A stretch of 64,000 nt of DNA from Candidatus Pantoea gossypiicola (GCF_008632075.1 NZ_VWVM01000004.1:1-64000), one strand, 5' to 3'. Counted from the first letter of the stretch, positions 53,376-63,076 are shown. The notes: generated by a model from the sequence alone, not told the origin. Numbers and translations: made by a program.

Positions 53376-54116
53376 ATGAGCGAACTGATTAATATTTTTA
53401 CAAGTCATAAAAGTGAACGCAGTTTCACTGAGCAACCTGTCGATGAAGCGGTGCTGGATCGGATTATCAGTACCGCTTACCGCGCACCGACATCAGTAAA
53501 TTCACAGCAGGTTTCTGTGGTGATCACGCGTGATGCCGGACGTCGCGCAGAGATCGCCGCAATTGCAGGTGGTCAGCCTTGGATTGCCAAAGCACCGGTC
53601 TTCATCACTTTCGTGCTGGACATGCATAAATCGGCGGTGGGAATGGCGGCTGTCGATCAGCAGCAGATTGCCCATCAGAGCATTGAGAGCATCGTGTCGG
53701 GTTCTACCGATATCGGTATTGCGCTGGGCTCGGTTATGGCCGCTGCGCGTGCAGAAGGTCTGGGCATTGTGCCGATTGGCGGAATTCGCCGCGATCCACA
53801 GGCGATGATTTCACTGCTGGAGCTGCCGCCGCTGACCTTCCCGGTTGCGGGAGTGGTCATCGGTCACGTTGATGAACCCGCTCATCAGAAACCACGTCTG
53901 CCAATAGCAACCTTCCGCCATGATGAGACCTATCAGACGCAGGGGCTGGAGCAGCAGATTGCAGCTTACAACGACGAGATGGTTCAGCACTGGAAAAACA
54001 TCGGTCGTCACGACGGTGAGAGCTGGAGCGAAAGCGTCAGCGGTTACTATAAAAACATCTACTTCCCGGCTGTACTGCCCGCCCTGCTGAAACAGGGTTT
54101 CGGCACGGATAAATAA
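53376..54116 (+). CDS. NfsA/Frp-type nitroreductase
   Basis: The product is 246 residues from ATG 53376 (GGGAGG upstream). It is an FMN-dependent nitroreductase with N-terminal HKSERSFTEQPVDEAVLDRIISTAYRAPTSVNSQQVSVVI, the family's FMN-binding Arg and SVNSQ segments, plus the later GLGIVPIGGIRR loop and the HKPRLP region near residue 175. It reduces nitro compounds or free flavin with NADPH. It is the first gene to the right of the prophage remnant, whose end lies in its leader. Confidence 0.88.
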   Translation: MSELINIFTSHKSERSFTEQPVDEAVLDRIISTAYRAPTSVNSQQVSVVITRDAGRRAEIAAIAGGQPWIAKAPVFITFVLDMHKSAVGMAAVDQQQIAHQSIESIVSGSTDIGIALGSVMAAARAEGLGIVPIGGIRRDPQAMISLLELPPLTFPVAGVVIGHVDEPAHQKPRLPIATFRHDETYQTQGLEQQIAAYNDEMVQHWKNIGRHDGESWSESVSGYYKNIYFPAVLPALLKQGFGTDK

Positions 54117-54143
54117 TCCTTCCCACGCGAAGTGAAAAGTATC

Positions 54144-54177
54144 AGGCCATTCGTACAGTGTGACGGATGGCCTTTTT
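54144..54177 (+). terminator. terminator after nitroreductase gene
   Basis: AGGCCAT-CGT pairs with ACG-ATGGCCT around a short loop and is followed by T5, about 30 bp past the stop. Confidence 0.75.
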
Positions 54178-54281
54178 CATTTTGTTACTATAACGAAATG
54201 TGACTTTCTTCTTTGTAACACATAATTTCCCTGTTAACCGAAGCGCTACTGCCTTTAACACTTACCTTCCAGGGAAATAAC

Positions 54282-55484
54282 ATGTCTCAGCGTTCACTCT
54301 ATGCGCTCTGTTTAATGAGCTTTTTTCTGGCCGATGTCCGCGATGGGTTAGGGCCTTTTCTGGGCATATTTCTGACGGAACGGCACTGGCGTCCTGATGA
54401 AATCGGACTGGTGATGACCTGTGGCGGCATCGCCGGACTTCTTGCCACGCTGCCTGCAGGGATAGCTGCCGATGCGACCCGCCATAAAAAAATGATTGTG
54501 CTGCTGGGTTGTCTGGTGATCACCGTTGCTACGCTGCTGCTGTGGTACAGCAATCAGACCTGGACGGCGATGGTCTCACAAATTGTGGCGGGAATTGCTG
54601 CGGCGTTTATCGGTCCAACCGTGGCGGGGATTACCCTGGGTCTGACCGGTCAGCGCGGCTTCAACCATCAGATGGGACGTAATGAAGCCTTCAATCATGG
54701 CGGTAATACCATTGCAGCATTGCTGGCGGGTTTTTCAGCCTGGTACTGGGGCATGGGTGCCGTCTTTATTCTGATGACAGTAATGGCGGTTTTTGCTGCC
54801 TTCGCCACCCTGGCGATTCGCGGTGATGAGATTGATAACGAGGTGGCGCGAGGCTATGAACAGAATGAAGAGCGTCAGCCAGCGCTGAGCTTATTGATGC
54901 TGATGCGTAAGCCAGCACTGATGATAGCGGGCGTAACGCTGCTGCTGTTTCATCTTGCCAATGCCGCACTGTTACCGATGCTGAGCATGCGCGTCGCCTC
55001 GGCAGGCGGACAGTCGGCGGTGAGTCCCGGTCTGTACGCTGCGGCAACGGTGGTGATTTCCCAGCTGGTGATGATCCCGGTCGCGCTGTGGGTCTCTAAA
55101 CGGGTGGAAACGCACGGCTATCGCCTGTTTATCATGGTCGCCCTGATGATTTTACCGCTGCGCGCGGTGATTGCAGCAGGCTTTGCCGAACCGCTCTTTG
55201 TCATTCCGGTTCAGGTTCTGGATGGTATTGCGGCAGGGATTCTTGGCGTGGCGGTGCCGGGCTATATTGTGTCTCTGATGCGGGGGACCGGCCATGTGAA
55301 TGCCGGGCAGAGCGTCATTATGCTGATGCAGGGCGCAGGTGCTGCGCTAAGCCCGGCCATGACCGGAGCGATCGCCGCACGTTATTCTTACAGCACTGCG
55401 TTTGCAGTTCTCGGAGCGATAGCCCTGGCGGCGCTGATTTTATGGTGGCGCACCGGTAGCTCGCCTGCCACCCGTCTTGCCTGA
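54282..55484 (+). CDS. MFS transporter
   Basis: The 400-residue major-facilitator protein has 12 predicted hydrophobic segments. Its first loop after the N-terminal helix contains FLTERHWRPDEIGLVMTCGGIAGLLATLPAGIAADATRHKKMIVLLG, with the GxxxDRxGRR-type motif replaced by GIAADATRHKK. The substrate cannot be assigned. It is separate from the nitroreductase gene (a terminator lies between) and converges with the DUF1471 gene. Confidence 0.88.
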   Translation: MSQRSLYALCLMSFFLADVRDGLGPFLGIFLTERHWRPDEIGLVMTCGGIAGLLATLPAGIAADATRHKKMIVLLGCLVITVATLLLWYSNQTWTAMVSQIVAGIAAAFIGPTVAGITLGLTGQRGFNHQMGRNEAFNHGGNTIAALLAGFSAWYWGMGAVFILMTVMAVFAAFATLAIRGDEIDNEVARGYEQNEERQPALSLLMLMRKPALMIAGVTLLLFHLANAALLPMLSMRVASAGGQSAVSPGLYAAATVVISQLVMIPVALWVSKRVETHGYRLFIMVALMILPLRAVIAAGFAEPLFVIPVQVLDGIAAGILGVAVPGYIVSLMRGTGHVNAGQSVIMLMQGAGAALSPAMTGAIAARYSYSTAFAVLGAIALAALILWWRTGSSPATRLA

Positions 55485-55492
55485 TCAGGCAC

Positions 55493-55519
55493 AAAAAAGG
55501 CTGCCCACTGGGCAGCCTC
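55493..55519 (-). terminator. terminator for the DUF1471 gene
   Basis: GGCTGCCC (55499-55506) and GGGCAGCC (55510-55517) form an 8-bp stem with loop ACT. Read on the minus strand it is followed by a T-run. It may also stop MFS transcription from the other side. Confidence 0.75.
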
Positions 55520-55547
55520 TTCTGGCAAATCCATCTGCGACCATCCG

Positions 55548-55763
55548 TTATTTATACAGTTCTGCGGTCATGTGAACACGGTTATTGGTGTTCGCTTCTG
55601 TAATTTTATACTGTGCGCCCTGTTCCTGAGCCTGAGCGGCGATTTTCGATTCTGCGCCATCCAGTGTGGAAGAGGTGACAGAAATGCTTTCGGCAAAGCT
55701 GCCAAATGAGATCAGTGAAAGAGTGGCAAGGGCGGCAATTGAGAGTGCTTTTACATTTTTCAT
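55548..55763 (-). CDS. DUF1471 (YhcN/BhsA/McbA-type) periplasmic protein
   Basis: The product is 71 residues from ATG 55763. A signal peptide (MKNVKALSIAALATLSLISFGSFA) precedes the DUF1471 fold, seen as ISVTSSTLDGAESKIAAQAQEQGAQYKITEANTNNRVHMTAELYK. These small periplasmic proteins are stress- or biofilm-induced in enterobacteria. An alternative ATG two codons upstream is possible, but the AGGA spacing suits 55763. Confidence 0.88.
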   Translation of the reverse strand: MKNVKALSIAALATLSLISFGSFAESISVTSSTLDGAESKIAAQAQEQGAQYKITEANTNNRVHMTAELYK

Positions 55764-55872
55764 GGTCATATTCCTGAGTTATGAATGAGGAGGATATTGG
55801 CCTCCGATGGGAATAATAGTAACTCAGGTTATCATATCAATATTAACTATTAGTGCGGCAATGGTGACCGTG

Positions 55873-56790
55873 CTAACTGTTTATTTGAGGGTCGGCCAGC
55901 GCGTGGGCTGTTTCTGCAACTACACCCCTGAACCAGCGATGTGCAGGATCGTCGCGATAGCGCGCATGCCAGCCCATTTCAACCGGAAAAGTGCCGAGGT
56001 CAACCGGCGCGGGAACAATTCTGAGCCGCTGATCTCGGGAAAGATGCTGACAGATCAGGCGAGGCAGGGTCGCGCAGTAGTCCGTGACCGCAATCATCTC
56101 CGGTACAGCCAGAAAATGTGTCACCGACACGGCAACCTGACGACGCAGGCCACGCTTTTCAAGTGCCTGATATAAACCTGCGCGCATACGGCCAGGCGGC
56201 AGGACATTAACGTGTTTGAGCTGCTCATACTGTTCTGCGCTGAGGTTTTCGCCCACCAGCGGATGATCTGCGCGTATCACACAGGCCAGACCTTCATTCA
56301 TCAGGTGCTGCACAACCAGATTATCAGGAGGTTCAACGATACGACCCAGCACCATATCAGTATTGCCTGAAATTACGCCGGTTTCGGTTACGTCGTTGCC
56401 AAAAGGGGTAAGGCGAAGCCTGATACCGGGCGCACAGTCACGAAGACGTGCCACAATGGCAGGCATCATGATGAATTCAACATAGCTGTTAGGTGCGAGG
56501 GTAAAGAGTCGGGTGGCGTGCAGCGGATCAAAGTCCTGCTGGCCAAGAATCACCTTATCGATGGATGACAGGGCAGTACCAACCACCTGGGCCAGCTGTT
56601 CCGCTTTTGGTGTCGGGCGCATACCGTAGCGCTCGCGGATAAACAGGGGATCGTTGAGCGTTTCCCGCAGCCGGTTTAAGGCATTTGAAAGTGCCGGCTG
56701 GGTAATACCCAGCCGCTCTGCGGCGCGAGTGACGTTGCGCTCTTCTATCATTACCAGCAGAACCGGCAGTAAATTCAGATCGTATTTCAT
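55873..56790 (-). CDS. LysR-family transcriptional regulator
   Basis: The 305-residue LTTR begins MKYDLNLLPVLLVMIEERNVTRAAERLGITQPALSNALNRLRETLNDPLF, the NodD/NahR/LeuO-like subgroup pattern. It is divergent from the PfpI-type gene at 56952 with 161 bp between the starts, which is AT-rich and suited to an operator. The target and inducer are unknown. Confidence 0.9.
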   Translation of the reverse strand: MKYDLNLLPVLLVMIEERNVTRAAERLGITQPALSNALNRLRETLNDPLFIRERYGMRPTPKAEQLAQVVGTALSSIDKVILGQQDFDPLHATRLFTLAPNSYVEFIMMPAIVARLRDCAPGIRLRLTPFGNDVTETGVISGNTDMVLGRIVEPPDNLVVQHLMNEGLACVIRADHPLVGENLSAEQYEQLKHVNVLPPGRMRAGLYQALEKRGLRRQVAVSVTHFLAVPEMIAVTDYCATLPRLICQHLSRDQRLRIVPAPVDLGTFPVEMGWHARYRDDPAHRWFRGVVAETAHALADPQINS

Positions 56791-56951
56791 TAAGTAATAA
56801 TGCTGTGTGAATATCTTAAATTAAAGAAATAAATTACATAAATATTCTGAAGCGCGCCATGATTAACAGGTCAACAGAGAAGATAGCGGTTTACGCGCTG
56901 GTTCTGACTATCCTTACACCTGAGACCGACTGACTGTTATACGGAGCATAA

Positions 56952-57632
56952 ATGAAGATTTTAATGGTTTTGACCTCGCATGATGAGTTGGGCACCACTG
57001 GCAAGAAGACCGGTTTCTGGCTGGAAGAACTTGCGGCACCTTATTATGCATTCCTGGATGCGGGCGCTGAAATTACCCTGGCTTCACCGAAGGGCGGACA
57101 GCCTCCACTCGATCCAAAAAGTGACGAGCCCGATTCTCAGACTGATGAAACTCGTCGTTTTCATGCGGACTCTGCTGCTCAGGCCGCGCTGGCTTCAACC
57201 ATAAGGCTTGATACGGTTAATCAGGAAATGTTTGATGCCGTTTTCTATCCGGGTGGTCATGGTCCTTTATGGGATCTGGCCAACGATAAACACTCCATTT
57301 CGCTGATTGAGCAAACCCTGCAGGCTGGCAAGCCGGTGGCGCTGGTTTGTCACGCGCCAGGTGTTCTGCGCGATGTGAAAAACGCCGATGGCACCCCGCT
57401 GGTAAAAGGCAGGAAAGTCACCGGGTTTACTAATAGTGAAGAAGAGGGCGTTGGCCTGACTGACGTTGTGCCTTTCCTGGTGGAAGATGTACTGAAACAG
57501 AATGGCGGTCTTTACTCACGTGGTGATGACTGGCAATCCTACACTGTGCAGGACGGGTTGCTGATTACCGGACAGAACCCGGGTTCATCAGCCGAGACAG
57601 CCAAAGTTTTACTGGCAAGTCTGGTGAAATAA
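56952..57632 (+). CDS. DJ-1/PfpI-family type 1 glutamine amidotransferase-like protein
   Basis: The 226-residue protein has the ThiJ/PfpI fold with the nucleophile Cys in ALVCHAPGVLRD (nucleophile elbow), the acidic Glu in GVGLTDVVPFLVEDVL and an early FYPGGHGPLWDLAND segment. It resembles YedU/Hsp31-like or hypothetical class I GATase-like proteins that act on glyoxal-type stress. It is divergent from the LysR gene, so it is probably regulated by it. A terminator follows at 57659. Confidence 0.88.
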   Translation: MKILMVLTSHDELGTTGKKTGFWLEELAAPYYAFLDAGAEITLASPKGGQPPLDPKSDEPDSQTDETRRFHADSAAQAALASTIRLDTVNQEMFDAVFYPGGHGPLWDLANDKHSISLIEQTLQAGKPVALVCHAPGVLRDVKNADGTPLVKGRKVTGFTNSEEEGVGLTDVVPFLVEDVLKQNGGLYSRGDDWQSYTVQDGLLITGQNPGSSAETAKVLLASLVK

Positions 57633-57658
57633 GCTTTTTAACGTATACAGAGTTCTGA

Positions 57659-57683
57659 GGGCACCTGCGGGTGCCTTTCTTTA
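57659..57683 (+). terminator. terminator after PfpI-type gene
   Basis: GGCACC/GGTGCC stem (57660-57665 with 57670-57675) followed by TTTCTTTATT. Confidence 0.7.
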
Positions 57684-57851
57684 TTGCGGGTATTAAGTGA
57701 GAAGATGAATAGTGACGGTATAAATTATTTTTTTAATCAATCAGGTTTCTATTTCTCTGCACGTTGATAATAAGCTTTCGGTCTGCTTTTGCGACTTAAA
57801 TATAAATATTTTTGTTCCACTGAAAATATAAACATGTTTTTAAAACCAGTG

Positions 57852-57879
57852 TTGACATCATTTTTCCTATCCGTAAAGT
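57852..57879 (+). promoter_or_regulatory. sigma70-like promoter
   Basis: TTGACA at 57852-57857 is a perfect -35 hexamer. After a 16-bp spacer TAAAGT at 57874-57879 matches the -10 consensus at 4 of 6 positions. It points into the ORF-free region 57886-58455. Confidence 0.55.
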
Positions 57880-57885
57880 AGGACT

Positions 57886-58455
57886 CTTCAGCGGCATACA
57901 GTTGCCCTGATAGACTGAAAAACCAAAGGCGTTATGAGTAAAGGTGCCGACAAATTTTTGAGTTGATGTTGTCGGTGGTTCTGTTAAACATTGTTCTTTG
58001 AAACTGTTCGTTAGTTAATGATAACCCTGTTAAATGGAGTCGAAGTAAGTCTTTAAGAAGTCTGTCGTTGGATGTTAGTAGCAAAAAGCATGCAACAGGA
58101 CGTTTGTAGTATCGCGTCGCGATGATGTAAGGCCTCGTAGTTCTGAACGTTACGTTACGACAGGATACGATTGCGGTTTAATGTCGTAATGAAAGTAAGG
58201 CAACGCATCAAAGAGTATATATCGCGATGGGGGTGTGCAGATTTATACGGGCCTGACCTGTCTTTGTCTCATTTAAGACTATCAGGTGGTTGAAACCGCT
58301 AATGATAATGACATTTCTGTATCGTGATCATTATTATCCGCAGGATCTGTTCATAAATAGCAGTACCGAAGCAGTATCTATCAATTAAGTTAGTTAATGT
58401 TAAATGCTAAATGTGTAGTACCTTAAAAGCCCTGACTATTCCTGTCAGGGCTTTT
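57886..58455 (+). ncRNA. candidate long non-coding RNA, about 570 nt
   Basis: This block lies between a promoter-like sequence and a perfect 12-bp-stem intrinsic terminator (58425-58455). No frame of 60 residues or more is open on either strand across it. Only very short frames occur, such as a 10-codon one at about 57935. The composition is distinctive: repeated GTCGTA, GTTACGTTACG and TCGCGTCGCGA elements, and a local stem between GCCGACA and TTGTCGG near 57950. It matches no known structured RNA class that I recognise (not tmRNA, 6S, RNase P or SRP RNA). It could alternatively be a degraded gene. Confidence 0.4.
58425..58455 (+). terminator. strong intrinsic terminator
   Basis: AAAAGCCCTGAC (58425-58436) and GTCAGGGCTTTT (58444-58455) pair perfectly over 12 bp with a 7-nt loop, ending in T-rich sequence. 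No protein gene ends nearby upstream. Confidence 0.85.
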
Positions 58456-58462
58456 ATCATTT

Positions 58463-59198
58463 AAGCCTGTCTGTCAGATTTTGCAGTTGGGTCATTATTG
58501 ATTCTCATTTTCGAATTCTTTCCCGTTAACCACTACCTGCCGCATTCGCGTATGCTTCATTTTTCTTCAGTTCAGGCATCTTCTCCTTCGCTTCGCATCA
58601 GGGGTCCTTGCTCTGCTGAGAGTCGTCATAAGACGTGGCTTTAGCAGGGTCATCTGGAGTGTTGCTGGCATCTACCGTGCGCAACACCCTAAGCGTTGAG
58701 CTCAGCAATGAACATCACATCGACTCATAACAAGACATATCAGTTATATGGCAGAGCTGATGCAGTTGTGCCATCGTAAGCCACTCTTTGACGAATGCTG
58801 TCCTGCGCTGATTCGGCAGAACTAAAAATCATTAACTCTTTCATTATTCTTTAAGCCTTCCCTGGCTAAGATCAGCTCAAGCAGAAGATGCCGACCGCAT
58901 TTTTTGTTGATACTAAACTCCCCGAAGTCAATCCTTTCACGGTTTGCTTATGAAACATTTGCAAGCTCCAGCGCTGATGCGGTCTGCCGTCTTCATCTGA
59001 TTAAACGCTATGCGCTGATTAAAATCGGTCGTCATGATGACGAACAGCGAAAAGCACTGGAATAATCAAATGTCTGCCGGGTCGCTTATGGCAAAATCGA
59101 TAATCTGCGCCATAGTCAGTATTCACCGATTACTTGCGCTTTAGCTTTTATTAAATCCAACGGCGCATAGGTTATGCGTTACTTTAACAGAGGTTAAA
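58463..59198. other. intergenic with gene relics
   Basis: No gene is supported. On the minus strand (about 58560-58740) an interrupted protein-like stretch reads VDASNTPDDPAKATSYDDSQQSKDP, stop, then KEKMPELKKNEAYANAAGSG, like the tail of a small periplasmic or lipoprotein gene. On the plus strand near 58950-59066 an open tail ends LIKIGRHDDEQRKALE. Both look like decayed genes. The padC promoter probably lies at 59100-59190. Confidence 0.35.
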
Positions 59199-59723
59199 AT
59201 GTCTACAGAATCTCCAGAGGATATCTCCAGCGACCTGTCTCAGTTCGTTGGCACACATTTTGTTTATACCTATGATAATGGCTGGAAATATGAGTGGTAC
59301 GCGCGCAATGAAACGACCTGCGACTACCGTATTCATCAGGGGCTGGTGGGTGGTCGTTGGGTGACTAACCAGAAAATGCACGCAGTGCAGTTTGCACCCG
59401 GCATCTATAAAGTAGACTGGCATGAACCCACCGGCACCTGCGTCAGCCTGCTGTTTGATCTGAATCGCACTCTTGTTCACGGCACTATTTTCTTCCCGCA
59501 GTGGATCGCCGGTGAAGGCCAGCATCCGGAAAAAACCATCTGCTATCAGAATGACTTCATTGAAGATATGCACCGCTTCCGCGACGAAGGCCCGGCTTAT
59601 CCTTATGTGATCATTCCTGAGTTTGCGAAAGTGACTTACATGAAAAACGAAGGGCCGGATAACGATGAAGTGATCAATCAGGCACCGGGGCAGATGCCTG
59701 CTGACTATTTTGAGGGTAAGTAA
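59199..59723 (+). CDS. padC: phenolic acid decarboxylase
   Basis: The 174-residue protein matches the PAD family along its length: FVGTHFVYTYDNGWKYEWYARNETTCDYRIHQGLVGGRWV, then HEPTGTCVSLLFDLNRTLVHGTIFFPQWI and the end FEGK. It decarboxylates ferulic, p-coumaric and caffeic acids to vinyl phenols, a detoxification of plant phenolics. Catalytic Tyr, Arg and Glu residues of the family fall within these stretches. It fits a plant-associated host. PadR, the usual repressor, is not adjacent. Confidence 0.95.
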   Translation: MSTESPEDISSDLSQFVGTHFVYTYDNGWKYEWYARNETTCDYRIHQGLVGGRWVTNQKMHAVQFAPGIYKVDWHEPTGTCVSLLFDLNRTLVHGTIFFPQWIAGEGQHPEKTICYQNDFIEDMHRFRDEGPAYPYVIIPEFAKVTYMKNEGPDNDEVINQAPGQMPADYFEGK

Positions 59724-59732
59724 CTGATAGCA

Positions 59733-59756
59733 CGACCCGCCGCTATGGGCGGGTCG
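59733..59756. terminator. hairpin between convergent padC and clcA-like genes
   Basis: CGACCCGCC (59733-59741) and GGCGGGTCG (59748-59756) form a 9-bp stem that overlaps the clcA-like stop codon at 59743. There is no T-run on the plus side. Confidence 0.5.
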
Positions 59757-61131
59757 CTTCGGCCTGGCGTGCCAGCGTGCGGGCCAGTATGGATGAATAG
59801 AGTGGTTTTCCCCCCAGAAACTGCGCCAGCAGCGTCGCGCCCAGACAGGTAATGATCATCGGCAGTATCAGCTGATAGTTATCGGTCATCTCCAGCACCA
59901 GCACGATCCCGGTTAGCGGTGCCCTTACCGAAGCCGCAAACAGTGCGCCCATCCCGGCAATCGCAAAGGTCCCTGCGTCCAGATGATACAACGGGAACAG
60001 GTCCGTCATCGCTACCCCAAAGGTTGTGCCGAGCAGCGTGCCCAGTGCCAGCATCGGCGCAAAAATACCGCCCGGCGCACCTGAGCCAAAACAGAGCAGG
60101 GTGGTGAGCAGTCTGACCATGAAGATGAGCATTAGCAGGGTGAACGGGAACACACTATGAACCGCCTGTGGAATCAGTTCTGAGCCGCCGCCTGCACCAG
60201 GTGCGAACAATAGCGCCAGAACACCGCAGCCACCACCCAGTAATGCACCCGCCAGCACCACGCGTGCCGTTTTGCCGGCATAAAAGCGTGCAAACAGGTC
60301 TTGCGTAATAAATATCAGGCGGTTAAACAGCACGCCGACCATGCCGATGATCATACCCAGCACCAGATACATCCACAGCGTCTGCACCGGCGCATCAGCC
60401 AGTTTGCCAACGGAAATCACCGCCTGTTCACCGTTGAAACAGCGAAATACGATGCTGGCCATAATCACACCGGTAAACACCGCTTTAATCGAAATCAGGT
60501 TATAGCGAAACTGTGGGCGCATCTCCTCGATAATGAACAGTATGCCCGCCAGCGGCGCGTTAAACGCGGCGGCCAGGCCCGCAGCCGCGCCCGTTGCCAG
60601 CAGCGTATGACGCGCTTCGTTGCTGCGCATCCCCAGAACATCAATCACCATGCGGCCAATGTTGCCGCCCAGCTGCACCGTCGGGCCTTCACGTCCCAGC
60701 ACCATGCCGGCACCCAGCGTGCCCATGCCGCCAAAAAATTTCACCGGTATCACCCGCCACCAGCGCACGGGTCTCAGCTCTTCCAGCGCCCCTTCAATTT
60801 CGGGAATGCCGGAGCCACCCGCTTCGGGCGCAAAACGTCTGACAAGAAAATAGCCGACCATCGCCAGCAATGCCGAAATGGTAAAAGCGGCGGCGTAGAG
60901 CATCCAGCCCTGAAAATGCGCGGGGATAAGCGTATCGGCGCGCCACTGCTGTATTGCTTCAACGGCCCGGGCAAATGCCACGCCCGCCAGACCGACCAGC
61001 GTCCCGACCAGCGCGGCGCAAAACAGCATCGCCAGCGGCGTTTTGTCACGATAGAGCAGGGCGCGAAACATCCGGCTGCGCGCCGCCAGGGAACGGGGAA
61101 CATAAACCGGCTGCGGTGATTCTTCATTCAT
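59743..61131 (-). CDS. ClC-family H+/Cl- antiporter (ClcA-like)
   Basis: The product is about 462 residues from ATG 61131 ([12 protein letters not shown]). The ClC selectivity filter is visible: [11 protein letters not shown], the gating Glu in [24 protein letters not shown] and, near the C-terminus, the NYQLI region. The first 30 residues are cytoplasmic. The frame extends upstream to 61194 without a clear ribosome site. E. coli ClcA (473 residues) is involved in extreme acid resistance. I leave the gene name open, since a second ClC type (ClcB) is similar. Confidence 0.92.
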   Translation of the reverse strand: MNEESPQPVYVPRSLAARSRMFRALLYRDKTPLAMLFCAALVGTLVGLAGVAFARAVEAIQQWRADTLIPAHFQGWMLYAAAFTISALLAMVGYFLVRRFAPEAGGSGIPEIEGALEELRPVRWWRVIPVKFFGGMGTLGAGMVLGREGPTVQLGGNIGRMVIDVLGMRSNEARHTLLATGAAAGLAAAFNAPLAGILFIIEEMRPQFRYNLISIKAVFTGVIMASIVFRCFNGEQAVISVGKLADAPVQTLWMYLVLGMIIGMVGVLFNRLIFITQDLFARFYAGKTARVVLAGALLGGGCGVLALLFAPGAGGGSELIPQAVHSVFPFTLLMLIFMVRLLTTLLCFGSGAPGGIFAPMLALGTLLGTTFGVAMTDLFPLYHLDAGTFAIAGMGALFAASVRAPLTGIVLVLEMTDNYQLILPMIITCLGATLLAQFLGGKPLYSSILARTLARQAEATRP

Positions 61132-61225
61132 TGAGAGGCATTCTTGTTCAATCAGACCAGCGTGCCAGTTTACTGAGTGATAAGGTGAAAACAAACGTCA
61201 GGATCAATTCCAGCCGGGAAAAGAG

Positions 61226-61534
61226 TTAATCGGTCTGCGGTGGACAAACCACTTGCGCCATGCGTTCGCGGTAGGCTGGGTTGTCCTGGTTTCTCAGCGC
61301 CTGAGCCGCGGCGGTCAGCGTGAGCTGATTCTGTTTCAGGTTCTGCTTGTCATTGAGAAATGTCTGGCGCAGTTTTTCATCTGAGTAGGCTGGAGGTATC
61401 TGACACTTCTGGCGCAGATCATCGGTTATCTGCTGCTGACGCAGTGTAAACTGCAGCGTTTCATAGGGCCCGGCGGCCACAAGCATGGGACAGACTGACA
61501 GCAGCATAAACAGCGTATTGCGGATCATGTTCAT
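61226..61534 (-). CDS. small periplasmic hypothetical protein
   Basis: The product is 102 residues from ATG 61534 (AGGAG 7 nt upstream). A signal peptide (MNMIRNTLFMLLSVCPMLVAAG) is followed by a helical part with two Cys (QKCQIPPAYSDEKLRQ and MAQVVCPPQTD), which probably form a disulfide. I do not recognise the family. The longer frame to 61714 overlaps the divergent FAD-monooxygenase gene and is not credible. Confidence 0.7.
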   Translation of the reverse strand: MNMIRNTLFMLLSVCPMLVAAGPYETLQFTLRQQQITDDLRQKCQIPPAYSDEKLRQTFLNDKQNLKQNQLTLTAAAQALRNQDNPAYRERMAQVVCPPQTD

Positions 61535-61697
61535 GATGATCTCCTGACTGCTGAGGACAGGAAAGGCTCTTCGGCAGTTTACAGTTGAGTTTAATCGCAT
61601 TGAGTGTTGAGCCTGAGCAGCACCATCGACCGGGTGCGGCAATGTCGCCACGGTTGACGCAATAATCATAGCAATACTGGCGCGACAGGGAGCTGAC

Positions 61698-62924
61698 ATG
61701 CAGCCACATTCCACTGAAATTCTTACCGCTGACTGCTGTATCGTCGGCGGTGGCCCGGCCGGGTTGATGCTGGGCTATTTGTTTGCCCGCGCGGGCCTGC
61801 GCATCGTCGTCATCGAAAAGCACGCCGACTTTCTTCACGACTTTCGCGGTGACACCATCCACCCTTCGACGCTGGAAATAATGCATCAGCTCGGACTGCT
61901 GGAATCCTTCCTGACACTACCGCATCAGCGAGCCGAAAAGCTGGAGGCGGAAATTGCAGGACAAAGCATTACGATGGCTGACTTCTCACGTCTGCCGGTT
62001 CAGTGTCGTTTTATTGCCTTCATGCCGCAGTGGGATTTCCTGAACTATATGGCCGGGCAGAGTGCCCGCTATCCGGCCTTCAGCCTGCTGCAGTCGACTG
62101 CCTTCGAATCGCTGATCGAAGAAAATGGCACGGTCAGCGGCGTGACGGCTTCACGCGGCAATCAGCAGTTGCATATCCGCTGCAAACTGGTGGTCGGTGC
62201 TGACGGTCGCCATTCGCGCGTACGTGACGCGGCCGGGCTGATCGGACAGGAATTTGGCGCTGCGCGCGATGTTATCTGGTTCCGCTTAAGTAAGCAGCCG
62301 CAGGATCCTGAGCTGGGCATGGGGCATAAAGGGCCGAAGCAGAACTTCATTGTTATCGATCGTGGCGACTACTGGCAGTGCGGTCTGACCATTCCGAAAG
62401 GGGAGTTTAAGGCGAAACAGGCCGCCGGTCTTGACGCATTTAAAGCAGAGGTGGCGGCGGTGTCGCCTTTTGAGTCAACGCGTATGACGGAAATCAAGAG
62501 CTGGGAGGCGTTTAAGCTGCTGTCGATAAAAATTGACCGGCTGGATAAGTGGGCGAAACCTGGCGTGCTCTGCATTGGTGATGCTGCGCATGCCATGTCG
62601 CCGATTGGCGGGGTTGGCGTCAATCTGGCTATTCAGGATGCGGTGGCGACGGCGAATCTCCTTACCGCCCCTCTGAAAAGCGGTGAGCTGCAGCTGCGCG
62701 ATCTGGAAAAAGTGCAGAAGCGCCGTCAGTTCCCCACTGTCGCCACGCAGTTTCTGCAGATTAAAATGAGCCGCAACAAAGCCAGAAGAAAAGCTGCGGG
62801 CAGCAGTAAAGTTCCGGCGATTATCCGTCGCCTGCCGTTTCTGCGTTTTGTGCTGGGCCGCCTGATCGGTCTTGGCTTCAGGACGGAGACACCGCAGGTT
62901 GCACGCATGAAAGAAGAGCGTTAA
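61698..62924 (+). CDS. FAD-dependent monooxygenase (UbiH/PheA-type)
   Basis: The 408-residue protein is a class A flavin monooxygenase. The FAD Rossmann loop is CCIVGGGPAGLMLGYLFARAGLRIVVIE (about residues 12-39), and the second FAD motif is LCIGDAAHAMSPIGGVGVNLAIQDAV (about 289-315). The DG motif region is VVGADGRHSRVR (about 169-180). A basic stretch with KMSRNKARRKAAG follows near residue 355. Such enzymes hydroxylate aromatic substrates or act in ubiquinone-type pathways; the substrate here is unknown. The start overlaps no other gene. Confidence 0.9.
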   Translation: MQPHSTEILTADCCIVGGGPAGLMLGYLFARAGLRIVVIEKHADFLHDFRGDTIHPSTLEIMHQLGLLESFLTLPHQRAEKLEAEIAGQSITMADFSRLPVQCRFIAFMPQWDFLNYMAGQSARYPAFSLLQSTAFESLIEENGTVSGVTASRGNQQLHIRCKLVVGADGRHSRVRDAAGLIGQEFGAARDVIWFRLSKQPQDPELGMGHKGPKQNFIVIDRGDYWQCGLTIPKGEFKAKQAAGLDAFKAEVAAVSPFESTRMTEIKSWEAFKLLSIKIDRLDKWAKPGVLCIGDAAHAMSPIGGVGVNLAIQDAVATANLLTAPLKSGELQLRDLEKVQKRRQFPTVATQFLQIKMSRNKARRKAAGSSKVPAIIRRLPFLRFVLGRLIGLGFRTETPQVARMKEER

Positions 62925-63076
62925 ATGATTTCGACAGCGATCAGATATCGTGCGACACTGTTTCGCTGTGAAAGTACTGTCAGATTGAGCCGCTATTTAT
63001 CTGATAATTGGGCGCTAATTGAGCATTGTTAAGCTAAATTTATTTCGATTTTTGCGCCTGCATAGGAGAGGTTTCA

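Noticed and set aside
61535..61714. N-terminal extension of the small periplasmic protein gene
   Set aside because: It would overlap the divergent monooxygenase start and would bury the signal peptide; AGGAG sits before ATG 61534.
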